Positions 8,857 through 16,254 of a stretch of 52,263 nt of DNA are shown here, piece after piece. The stretch's first letter is position 1, and every line of letters begins with the position of its first letter. This DNA comes from Allorhizocola rhizosphaerae. Its GTDB lineage: Bacteria > Actinomycetota > Actinomycetes > Mycobacteriales > Micromonosporaceae. The notes under the pieces were generated by a model. That model did not search any database. It was not told where the DNA came from and was given only the letters and a program-made list of their open reading frames with translations. Where the stretch lies: contig NZ_QJUG01000029.1 of the NCBI RefSeq assembly GCF_003426775.1, positions 1 to 52,263 on the forward strand. Direction: 5' to 3'. The position numbers and the translations under genes are program-made.

Positions 8857-9390
8857 GTGTCAGTGCTTGCGATACGGATGAACGATGCTGCTGCATCAGG
8901 GCTCGATGTGCTGTCGGGACTGGCGTCGATGATGCCGCCGGATGGGATCACACCGGCCTTGCAGTCGATGATCGCCAACGGTATCGAGCTTCGCGGCGAA
9001 GTGGTGGTCTGGACCGACGGTGCGCAGTGGGCGCAGCCACCTCCTGGCAATTTCCCTGACATGACCGGTTGGGAGTGCTTCGTCAACAGCTTCCACCTGG
9101 AGGACCTCGTTCCGGTCGATGTCGTCGTCTCCGACGACGGCCAACCATGGATATCCGACAGCGACCAGCTCGTGTTGCTGCGTCACGGCGTGGCGTTCGC
9201 GCTGGAGGTCTGCCGGTTGGTGGCCGCCTTGGACCAGCCAATTGCGGTGCGGTGCGTGGTCGCCACCAACAGGACCAACGGCACGTTCCGGTTCCACCGG
9301 ACCCGCGCTGGGCAGGGCTGGGTGCTACCTGATCTTAATAGCTACCAGTTGGAGAAGGTCGTCGTGGTAGATGTGGAACCGCCTTCGTAG
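8857..9390 (+). CDS. Hypothetical cytoplasmic protein
   Basis: A 177-residue protein from GTG 8857, or 170 residues from ATG 8878. It has no signal peptide or membrane segment. Regular aliphatic strands (ELRGEVVVWTDG, DLVPVDVVVSDDGQPWISDS, IAVRCVVATN, KVVVVDVEPPS) suggest a mixed alpha/beta fold. I recognise no family. Codon use is clearly coding (high GC3 in this frame only). The preceding 200 bases and following 277 bases contain no other gene, so it appears monocistronic. Its small size and position beside a DUF4240 gene would fit an orphan immunity or accessory protein, but nothing shows this. Confidence 0.6.
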   Translation: MSVLAIRMNDAAASGLDVLSGLASMMPPDGITPALQSMIANGIELRGEVVVWTDGAQWAQPPPGNFPDMTGWECFVNSFHLEDLVPVDVVVSDDGQPWISDSDQLVLLRHGVAFALEVCRLVAALDQPIAVRCVVATNRTNGTFRFHRTRAGQGWVLPDLNSYQLEKVVVVDVEPPS

Positions 9391-9667
9391 TCGACCTCTG
9401 CCAGCCGACGGTGACGCTGCATGCTGGGCAGCGATAGCAGCACCAACCGAAGTTGGCTGGGTTCGCCGACTGACGGCCGCTGTGACGCGGTGGCTCACCC
9501 GCTCCGGCGCAGGCTCCTGACCGCGGCGTGGGCGGCGTTCACGGAATTGCGTAAGGCTGTTGCAATCGAGATGTTCGCCAGCAGGTGTCTGTCTCTCGCT
9601 TGAGAGATCTGAACCCTTCCTCCCAAGCGGAGTCGTAGGATCGGCGAGGATTCCGCGGGCCATATCA

Positions 9668-10858
9668 TCAGTCCCGAAGCGCGGTGGCCACGTCGAGCCG
9701 GGCCGCGACTACAGCTGGGATAATCGATCCCGCAAGCGTGGCGGCTGTCGTGGCGAGAACGCCAGTGGCGACGGCAAACCACGGGACGCCAGGCGGTTCA
9801 ATGGCCGTGGCCGGATCTATCTGCGTGGGAACCCACCATTGTGCCCCGACTATGGCCAGACCGATGGCGCCCGCCGCACTTATCAGGCCAACCGCAATCG
9901 CCGCGAGCAGAATCTGCCCAACGATCGCTGTGCGGGTCGCCCCGACCGCTCGCCGGACGACCAGCTCGCGTGTCCTCTCCCCGATGCTGGCAAGCCCGAT
10001 GTTCAAGATGCCCAGAGCGGCGATCGCCAACGCCACCGCGGCGACCGCCGAGAAGGCCAGCCGCTGCGATTTCAGCTGTTCGAGAAGGTATGCCGTCTGG
10101 TCCGCGCGAACAAGATTGCCGTCCAGCCTTCCGCCTGCGGCCAAGGCCACCCGGTTGGCGATGCCCGTGAGGGTACCGATATCGGCAGTGGGATGGTGGA
10201 TCAGCAGGCGGACTTCTGTGTCGGCGAGTACCGCTGGTCGCAGCCTCAGCAGGGCGGGCAGGCTCGCGTAAATCCGCGGATCTCCGCCACCGTCCGCGAT
10301 GATCCCCACGCCGGCGGCCGTGATGGCGGGCTGATCGTTTGTTACCTTCAGCCGCAGAACTGTCCCGACACCACCCCAGCGTCGCACGGCGGCCTGATTG
10401 AACAGCAGCTCGACCGCGCCGGCGGAATCCTCCGCGAGCCATCGGCCCTGTAAGACCGGCAACCGTTTGACCCGGCTCAACTCTCCGGCGATGAGCCGCA
10501 TCTCCTGAAAGGACAACGGGGTACCGATTGGGTCTTCGGGCCGCCCGGCTCCGGTCCGGATGGACGGCTCGGCGACGATGGCGGCGGCACCGCCGCCGAC
10601 GGTGACCGGCGTGGTTGCGAGTAGGGCGGCACGGAGCTGATCCGGTTGGGTCACGCCGAGCTGGAGGCGGGCGCCGAAGGTCGCGGCCCGGCCATCCTGC
10701 TGTTCCGCCGCTGCAATGAAAACCTCCGCCGTGATCAGGCTGAGCATGTTGATGGCGACGATGGCGAGCGCACCGACCATCAAGCTGAGTCCGGACAGGG
10801 CCGCCCGCCACGGGTGTGCCCGTAGTTCGCTGAGTGCGTGTCCCGCGATGTGACGCAT
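9668..10858 (-). CDS. MacB/FtsX-like ABC transporter permease
   Basis: A 396-residue membrane protein with the FtsX/MacB plan. One membrane segment lies near the N-terminus (LSGLSLMVGALAIVAINMLS), followed by a large extracytoplasmic region of about 200 residues. Three C-terminal segments follow (AVAAVALAIAALGILNIGLA; ILLAAIAVGLISAAGAIGLA; VATGVLATTAATLAGSIIPA). The motif SIGERTRELVVRRAVGATRT before the third segment is the family signature cytoplasmic loop contacting the ATPase. It ends with ARLDVATALRD, typical of the family. It starts 18 bases after the ATPase gene and closes the operon. Such systems move substrates across the membrane or drive periplasmic partners; the substrate here is unknown. 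Confidence 0.9.
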   Translation of the reverse strand: MRHIAGHALSELRAHPWRAALSGLSLMVGALAIVAINMLSLITAEVFIAAAEQQDGRAATFGARLQLGVTQPDQLRAALLATTPVTVGGGAAAIVAEPSIRTGAGRPEDPIGTPLSFQEMRLIAGELSRVKRLPVLQGRWLAEDSAGAVELLFNQAAVRRWGGVGTVLRLKVTNDQPAITAAGVGIIADGGGDPRIYASLPALLRLRPAVLADTEVRLLIHHPTADIGTLTGIANRVALAAGGRLDGNLVRADQTAYLLEQLKSQRLAFSAVAAVALAIAALGILNIGLASIGERTRELVVRRAVGATRTAIVGQILLAAIAVGLISAAGAIGLAIVGAQWWVPTQIDPATAIEPPGVPWFAVATGVLATTAATLAGSIIPAVVAARLDVATALRD

Positions 10859-10876
10859 TTTCCGACCTCCGATGGC

Positions 10877-11551
10877 CTAGGCGAGGCGGCCGTCCATGAG
10901 CCGCACGACCCGGTCCATGCCCTGGGCCACCTGCGGGTCGTGGGTCACCACGACGAGTGTCGTGCGGCGCTCACGGCAGGCGGTTCTCAGCGTGCGCAAC
11001 ACCGTTGATGCGGTATCGACGTCGAGCGCGCCGGTGGGCTCGTCAGCCAGGATGACGGCCGGGTGGCGCACCAATGCTCGCGCGATAGCCACGCGTTGCT
11101 GCTCGCCACCGGATAGCTGACGGGGTTTGCTGCGGGCTCGATCTCGCAGCCCGACAGAGTCCAGGGCAGACTCGACTCTTTGCGCTCGTTGCCGATAGTG
11201 CAACCCTTCGCCGTATCGCAGTGGGAGCTCGACGTTACGATATGCGGACAGGTGGCGTACCAATGAGTAACTCTGAAACACAAACCCGATGTGCTCGTTT
11301 CGCCATAGGGCTCTGTTTCTGTCGGATAGGTTCGTCACGTTCCGGCCCGCGATGGCAAGCGTGCCCTCGCCGACCGGGGTGAGCAGACCGAGCAGTGCGA
11401 GCAGTGTGGTCTTCCCGGAGCCGGAGCGCCCCGTGATGGCCACCGACTCTCCCTCAGCCACCGCAAGCTCCACGCCACGCAAGATGTCCAGCCTTTGCCT
11501 GCCCGGTAGCCAAACACCATGACACAGCCCGTCGGCCTCGATGACGTTCAT
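10877..11551 (-). CDS. MacB/LolD-like ABC transporter ATPase
   Basis: A 224-residue nucleotide-binding subunit with all ABC motifs: Walker A GRSGSGKTT (about 41-49), Q-loop FVFQSYSLV, signature LSGGEQQRVAIARAL (about 145), Walker B VILADEPTGALD, and H-loop VVVTHD. Length and motif wording match the MacB/LolD group that works with FtsX-type permeases. The ATG at 11551 overlaps the stop of the upstream membrane fusion gene (ATGA at 11548-11551), so the two are translationally coupled. The permease follows after 18 bases. It would energise the transporter from the cytoplasmic face. Confidence 0.93.
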   Translation of the reverse strand: MNVIEADGLCHGVWLPGRQRLDILRGVELAVAEGESVAITGRSGSGKTTLLALLGLLTPVGEGTLAIAGRNVTNLSDRNRALWRNEHIGFVFQSYSLVRHLSAYRNVELPLRYGEGLHYRQRAQRVESALDSVGLRDRARSKPRQLSGGEQQRVAIARALVRHPAVILADEPTGALDVDTASTVLRTLRTACRERRTTLVVVTHDPQVAQGMDRVVRLMDGRLA

Positions 11552-12402
11552 GAAACCGGAACTCGTAGATTCGGCCCGAACGCGAGGACAGCGTCGCCCT
11601 CGGCCAGTCCGCCGACGATCTCGATCATCACGCCATCGCTAATCCCGAGCTTCACCTCGGTAAGCACGGGTTTGCCGTCGAGCACCTTAGCCACGCTGCC
11701 TCGAGTTTGGTCACCGGCGACCGCTTCCACGGGCAGGACAAGCACGTCGCGCCGCTGTGCCGTGTGAAGCGCGACGATCGCCGACAAACCAGCGATCGCC
11801 TTGCCGTCCTTGGTCAGCAGGCACAGGATGGTCAACGGAACTCCCCCGGCATTGGGCGGCGCCGGAGCTATGGCGGGCTGCTCGGCCTCGACCGGGCGGC
11901 ATTCGGCGGGCCCTGGCCCGCCGATGATCTGCAACTTTGCGGACGTGGGGCCGTCATACATTCGGTAGGCGTGCGCCGGGGGCAGCTTGGCAAGTGCACC
12001 AAAACCGTTGTGCTGCAACACCACCACCGGGATGCGCGCCTTCACCTTCGCACCGGCTGGGACGAGCCACTGCACGATCACGCTGTCTTCCGGCGCCACG
12101 AGCTCCTGCCCATCGGCACTGCCGAGCGCAGCGCCGGCGGAAACCTGCCTGCCAGCGTTCATCCCGTCGGACGGACGGATCACCGACTCGACCGGAGCCG
12201 ACACCGTATATCTTGGCCGCGCCTCAATGACGGCGTCGATCGTCACGACGGACACGATGTCACCGCGCTTGACCTTGACCACACCGCCTGCCGGGTCCAT
12301 TGTGGACGGCGAAATCGCCGGAGCTGTCGCATCGCACCCGGCGACGGCGAACAACCCGCAGGCCAGCAAGACCCGTGCCAGATGCCTAATCCGCGTCCAC
12401 AC
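11548..12402 (-). CDS. Membrane fusion (HlyD/MacA-like) lipoprotein
   Basis: About 284 residues from the GTG at 12402, or 296 from the ATG at 12438; neither has a strong RBS and the frame is open to 12606. The N-terminus is a lipoprotein signal (VLLACGLFAVAGC, lipid-accepting Cys 23 from the GTG). A periplasmic-adaptor layout follows: a lipoyl-like half (VEARPRYTVSAPVESVIRPS region), a second half with APEDSVIVQWLVPAGAKVKA, and a C-terminal beta-barrel/membrane-proximal part (VLVLPVEAVAGDQTRGSVAK, GLAEGDAVLAFG). This matches adaptors that pair with MacB-like ATPase and permease genes, which follow directly. Actinomycetes lack a Proteobacterial outer membrane, so it probably acts as an extracytoplasmic substrate or scaffold protein. 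Confidence 0.8.
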   Translation of the reverse strand: MWTRIRHLARVLLACGLFAVAGCDATAPAISPSTMDPAGGVVKVKRGDIVSVVTIDAVIEARPRYTVSAPVESVIRPSDGMNAGRQVSAGAALGSADGQELVAPEDSVIVQWLVPAGAKVKARIPVVVLQHNGFGALAKLPPAHAYRMYDGPTSAKLQIIGGPGPAECRPVEAEQPAIAPAPPNAGGVPLTILCLLTKDGKAIAGLSAIVALHTAQRRDVLVLPVEAVAGDQTRGSVAKVLDGKPVLTEVKLGISDGVMIEIVGGLAEGDAVLAFGPNLRVPVS

Positions 12403-12883
12403 AATTCGTCCGAAGATGGTTGTGCGCCGCCGACACATCGCCCAGCTCGAACTTCGCCAATAGCTGGTCGAAATGAACGCGTGTGCCGTCATCAGAGAAT
12501 CGAGTGTACTGCTCCATGGTGGGCAGTTTACGAAGCTGTTCAAGAGCGGTGGCCGTGCGAGCCGCATCCTTGCCGTATTGGTCCGCCCATTCGGACAGCC
12601 ATGCACAGTACCAACGCGCCTGAGCAGTCGACTTGCCCCAGCCGATCTCGTATGTGTTGCCTCGCATCACCCCACTCCCATCAGGATAGGAGGGGAGAAT
12701 AGGCGCCGGCTTCCACTGCGCTCCCGGCGGCAGCTTCAGCCGCTCGGTTTCCTGGTAATACTCGGCTGCCATCTCACCCGGATCCAAGAACGTTTGCTGG
12801 CCATTGTCTTGCCGTGGCGAATCACATCCGGCGGCAAGAAGCGTTATGGTCATCACGACATGGACGATGTTCCGTCTGATCAT
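12386..12883 (-). CDS. Lipoprotein at the head of the MacB-like operon
   Basis: A 165-residue protein with a type II signal peptide (MIRRNIVHVVMTITLLAAGC, Cys 20). The start at ATG 12883 is preceded by GCAGGAAC. The mature region has two further Cys (WYCAWLSEW and the C-terminal TNCVDAD), many aromatics, and a helical stretch around ATALEQLRKLPTMEQYTRFS. No family is recognised. Its 3' end overlaps the start of the membrane fusion gene by about 17 bases, so it belongs to the transporter operon. It may be a substrate-binding or sensory lipoprotein of that transporter, which is inference from context. Confidence 0.75.
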   Translation of the reverse strand: MIRRNIVHVVMTITLLAAGCDSPRQDNGQQTFLDPGEMAAEYYQETERLKLPPGAQWKPAPILPSYPDGSGVMRGNTYEIGWGKSTAQARWYCAWLSEWADQYGKDAARTATALEQLRKLPTMEQYTRFSDDGTRVHFDQLLAKFELGDVSAAHNHLRTNCVDAD

Positions 12884-12953
12884 GTTCCTGCTTCCTCATC
12901 TCCCCGCAGATAGTAAGGGGTGACGGACACAAGCCCGCCACCCGCAGGTTCGA

Positions 12954-13385
12954 TCAGTATCGAAGCGTGCCAGCCCAGGTAGCATCGCCGCCACTCGAAG
13001 AGTAACAGCATGCGGCCACCCGGAACTGCAGACCGTTGGCCGGGTTTGAGTGGATCGTCTTCCACCAGTCCGTGCTCGTCCAGATCACGCTACCGGTGAT
13101 CGCGCTGTTACTGAGGTTATTGAGCCGCAGGTTCAGCGCCGAAGCCGGTCCGCCTTGGTACAGCAAGTTCGATGGGCTGAACTCGATGGGAATACCAGTC
13201 GCGGTCCGGTTGACGGTGTAGTTCGTCCAACATGAACTGCAGTCGGTGCGAACCTCTCCTCCGAGCGGCGTTTCCGCAGCATAGGCAGTAGCTGGCACCA
13301 GAACAAGCATGCCAATTGCCGCTGCGATCATGGTACCCAGCTTGTTGAGCAGCGCACGGCTACCCGAGGATTTCTTGAGAAGCAT
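12954..13385 (-). CDS. Secreted protein, unknown function, upstream of transporter operon
   Basis: The product is 143 residues from the ATG at 13385, chosen because it gives a signal peptide (KLGTMIAAAIGMLVLVPATA then YAAET, cut near 40) and is preceded by GGAAGCGGGG. The frame is open further upstream but that part is not protein-like. The mature domain of about 100 residues has Cys pairs (CSSC near its start, CC near its end), many Asn, Ser and Trp, and beta-like patterns. It resembles small disulphide-bonded exoproteins, with no named family. It lies 70 bases before the lipoprotein gene on the same strand and might share its promoter and be the transporter's cargo, a guess from position only. 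Confidence 0.7.
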   Translation of the reverse strand: MLLKKSSGSRALLNKLGTMIAAAIGMLVLVPATAYAAETPLGGEVRTDCSSCWTNYTVNRTATGIPIEFSPSNLLYQGGPASALNLRLNNLSNSAITGSVIWTSTDWWKTIHSNPANGLQFRVAACCYSSSGGDATWAGTLRY

Positions 13386-14179
13386 TGCCCCCGCTTCCAT
13401 AAGAAACTTAAATGGCACGATCCGTGCCCACCGCTTAGCGTAAAGCGCCGGGAACGTTGCCGCAACCGGCCATCCATATTGGACAGCTTGCCTCATCCAG
13501 GGATTCGGCGCCGAAGATGTCAGCCACACATTCCTGAATTTTTGGACCGGGAGCCTGGCAGTGCGCAACGCCGTCCCCATCGCCGAAGCTGTGGCCGAGG
13601 CGCGTGCTCTGCAAATGGCGTGAAGCCGCTGCCCACGCCCTCGTCGCGACCCGGATAAGGCGTTCTCGCGGTGGAGACGCTGACCTGCCTGCCGGTATGC
13701 CCTATGAACAATCGGAGATCGCTTAGCGCCGACCCCACGCGTTTGGTCGGGAGCGAGCGGCACCGCTTTCGTTGTGCTCATAGCGGGTGCGCCAGTCATC
13801 GAGAGCGCTTGCACGCTCGGCATTTGCGGAGATTCACTCGCAAGTACACATGCTTTCCACTAACGGTTCGGTTCTGGACTGGCGATCTGTTGTCCTGCAT
13901 CCGAGCCAGACGCGTCCACATCGGACAGGCTGGCTGCTCGAACGTGCCGCATGCCGTGTATTCCTCGCACCTAACCGTTTCGACGGTGCATGCGCTATGG
14001 GCCTGCACTGCTCCGTTGCTGGTCCACGGATCAGCCTTTCGGAACGGCCCAGGCTGTCATGGGCAAACTTGAGTTCAACCAAGGCGCATCTCGGATCGAA
14101 TCGAGGGCCCCCACCAGCGGATCCTTCGGCGAGCATCCGACAAGTTGGAAGGCGCTTCGATGACGTGCGGCCGATCCGC
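13386..14179. other. No convincing gene
   Basis: Long frames on both strands here have atypical composition (Arg/Pro/Ser-rich without domains) and no credible RBS. The minus frame just upstream of 13385 contains a hydrophobic, tryptophan-containing stretch (AVQYGWPVAATFPALYAKRW) that could be a fossil, but I cannot assign it. Confidence 0.35.
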
Positions 14180-14598
14180 ACTGCTCCGTTGCTGCTCCGG
14201 ACCCCGCCGAGCACCCTCAGTAGGTGACCGTCGCGGGCCGCCCAGAACACGTTGCGGAGATCGCCGCCGACGCGGTCGCCGAGCTTCCAGCCCGCCTCGC
14301 CGAGCCGTTTGTGGATCGCGTCCAGGCCGCCAGGCCACGAATCAACGCGATCCCAGCGGTAGGTGTAGTGGCTCGGTGCGGGCAGCGCCCCGGACCAGCC
14401 CTCCTCGGACGATGCAGGACTCACCTCCCGTACACGCACGTCGCTCAAAGTCGCCGTATCCGGTACTACCAGGCGGGTGCGACGAGACTTGCGTCGATTG
14501 GTTTCTCGCCGATATTCCAGGCGATAAGGGCGGCAAGGCCGCTGAGCAACAATCCACAGTGGACAGCCACGACCATAACTGCGACGGCGCGCGCTCAT
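14180..14598 (-). pseudogene. Membrane-anchored protein gene with two offsetting frameshifts
   Basis: From ATG 14598 the frame reads MSARRRSYG and becomes arginine-rich. One frame over, the same DNA reads VAVMVVAVHCGLLLSGLAAL then IAWNIGEKPIDASLVAPAW, a credible membrane anchor. From about 14465 the first frame again becomes protein-like (VVPDTATLSDVRVREVSPAS, then DSWPGGLDAIHKRLGEAGWK and NVFWAARDGHLLRVLGG). The likely ancestor was a short cytoplasmic start, one membrane helix and a small extracytoplasmic domain. Two compensating single-base changes would explain the pattern. The 3' end is uncertain because the frame stays open to 13834. I recognise no family by name. Confidence 0.4.
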
Positions 14599-14714
14599 GA
14601 CGGGCGGCCCAGGATACTGCGCATCACGGCAAGATAGCGTCCCAACCTCGTCCATTGGCGGCGTGTGAGCGCGCTCCGCTCGAGTACTTCCATTCGGGCG
14701 CCAGCTCCGGGCAT
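14595..14714 (-). CDS. Small protein coupled to the frameshifted membrane gene
   Basis: A 39-residue frame starts at ATG 14714 with a weak GAGCGAGA upstream (or at ATG 14693 for 32 residues). It reads MEVLERSALTRRQWTRLGRY LAVMRSILGRPS after the second ATG, a basic, probably helical peptide. Its stop overlaps the ATG of the next gene (ATGA at 14595-14598), the usual sign of translational coupling. It is shorter than most genes and matches no family I know. Codon use is plausible. The neighbour's frameshifts suggest the unit is decaying. Confidence 0.35.
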   Translation of the reverse strand: MPGAGARMEVLERSALTRRQWTRLGRYLAVMRSILGRPS

Positions 14715-14913
14715 CGTTCTCGCTCAGGTCGGCGACCGAGACGCTCGCTGTGCCGGTGATCCAGTTTGGATGATTGAGTTGTTCGTTCTCGATCAGCCCC
14801 CGCTATCGATACGACCGCGACCGTTCCCGAAACGGAACGATTTTCGGACAACAGGATTTCGGCGTTGCGCGACAGCCGATCCGGACGGCGTCCCAGTGAA
14901 CGGCCGGGACCAC

Positions 14914-14946
14914 CTAGTGCTCTGGCCGAATACGTTTGCCGGGTTG
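14914..14946. repeat. IS630 terminal inverted repeat, left end
   Basis: Reading inward from a CTAG at 14914-14917 the end runs TGCTCTGGCCGAATACG and finishes with GCCGGGTT. It aligns, with a few mismatches and one-base gaps, to the reverse complement of 16121-16153. CTAG with TA duplication is the preferred target of IS630-type elements. Confidence 0.6.
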
Positions 14947-16152
14947 GTCAGGCCGCTGCGGTGAGTGGGCGTCCGCCCCAGCGGATGCCCTTTTCGCTGC
15001 GGACGCGGGCGCGTTCGCGGCGTTGGGCTGCCAGTACGTCGGGGTGGCGGGCGTTGTTGTTGCGCCAGCGCAGGTAGGCGTGCAGGGCCCGGGTTTGGGC
15101 GGTGTGGTTGCGGTGGTGGGAGTTGGCGATGGTGAACTGCCGCAGCGGGCCGAAGTGGGCCTCGATCGGGTTGGCCCAGGATGCGTAGGTCGGGGTGAAG
15201 CACAGCTCGACGCGGTTCTTGCGGGCCCAGTGGCGGATCGTCTCGCCCTTGTGGGCGGACAGGTTGTCCATGATCACGTAGATCGGGGCGCCGTCGGGCC
15301 GGGTGGCGCGGGATCGACTTCACTGCGGCCAGGGTGTTCGTGGTGCCCTTGCGGCGGCGGTTGACGCCCCACAGCCTGTCGCCGACCGAGTAGCAGCCGT
15401 GGAAGTACCGGATGCCGTGGGTGCGGCGGTAGGTGGACGGCAGCCGCTGTGGGCGTCCCTGCTCTGCCCAGCCTGCTCCGGCGTGGGCCGGATCCCGAGC
15501 GGCCCGAACTCGTCGAACGCAAACACCCGCTCCGGAAACCGGTCCAACACCTCTTCGATCCGGTCGAGCTTGGCGTCGCGGTCGGGGTCCGGGGACTCCT
15601 TCCACGTCTTGGTGCGCTGGAACGTGACGCCGCGGCGGGCGAGCAGGCGACGCAGGGCTTCGCGGCCGATGCGGATGACCCTGCCGTGGACTCTGCGCAG
15701 GTAGGCAGCGAGTTTGCGCAGCGACCAGCGGGTGAAGGGCTGGCCGAGCTTGGCCGGGCGGGTGGTGGCCGTCGTGACGACGAAGTCCTCGTCGTCAGGA
15801 CTGAGCAGGCGGGGACGGCCTCCCGCCCATTGAGGGTCCAGGCACGCCAGGCCGATCTCGTTGAACCGGTGGATCACGTCACGGACGGTGTCCTCGTCGG
15901 CCTGGACCAGCTGGGCGATCACCGGGACCCGGTTGCCGCCGGCGGATGCCAGGAGCATCATCGCGCGCCGGTAGCGCACCGAGCTGGTGCTGCCCCGGCG
16001 CACGATCTGCTGCAGCTTCTGCCCTTCCTGGTCGGTCAACCTGCGTACACGGACAGGCTCGGCCACCTTGCCTCCAGCCGTCGGATCGGATGTCGTGATC
16101 ATCCAAATGCGACAGCAGCTAACCCGGCGAACCTTCCCGGTCACAGCACCTA
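14915..16152 (-). mobile_element. IS630-family insertion sequence, about 1.24 kb
   Basis: The element is bounded by CTAG at both ends, consistent with TA target duplication, and by imperfect 33-base inverted repeats sharing a TGCT(C/G)TG outer part and a perfect GCCGGGTT inner part. Inside is a single minus-strand transposase gene filling nearly the whole length, as usual for this family. The transposase is frameshifted, so the copy is not autonomous unless programmed frameshifting is used. It interrupts a gene-poor stretch between a decayed membrane gene and the haloperoxidase gene. Confidence 0.7.
14948..16066 (-). pseudogene. IS630 transposase with two frameshifts
   Basis: The start is GTG 16066 with RBS GGAGGCAAG. 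Blocks in order: VRVRRLTDQEGQKLQQIVRR, HTH-like VIAQLVQADEDTVRDVIHRF, GGRPRLLSPDDEDFV, a winged-helix part with WSLRKLAAYLRR, and the first catalytic region ERVFAFDEFGPLGIRPTP (to about 15490). The next block (YFHGCYSVGDRLWGVNRRRK) is in a second frame. The last (MIMDNLSAHKGETIRHWARK, FTPTYASWANPIEAHFGPLR) is in a third, from about 15285. DDE residues are all recognisable (D in FDEFG, D in MDNLSAHK, E in PIEAHFG). Two single-base changes, near 15485 and 15290, break an otherwise full-length gene of about 370 codons. Confidence 0.85.
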
Positions 16153-16153
16153 G
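16121..16153. repeat. IS630 terminal inverted repeat, right end
   Basis: Read on the minus strand from CTAG at 16150-16153 the end runs GTGCTGTGACCGGGAAGG and then TTCGCCGGGTT. It pairs imperfectly with the left end at 14914-14946. Confidence 0.6.
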
Positions 16154-16254
16154 CTCCACTAATCGTCCGAGGAACCGGCCAAGATCAGGGTGTTACGATT
16201 TTCGCGGCCCCATCGATGCAACTTGCGGTAACCCCCGCCGACGAAGGGACCCCC

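Noticed and set aside
13834-14598. A 250-codon minus-strand frame as one intact gene
   Set aside because: The frame is open, but its first 45 and last 110 residues are arginine-rich and random-looking; the legible membrane segment is in another frame, so it is treated as a frameshifted gene.
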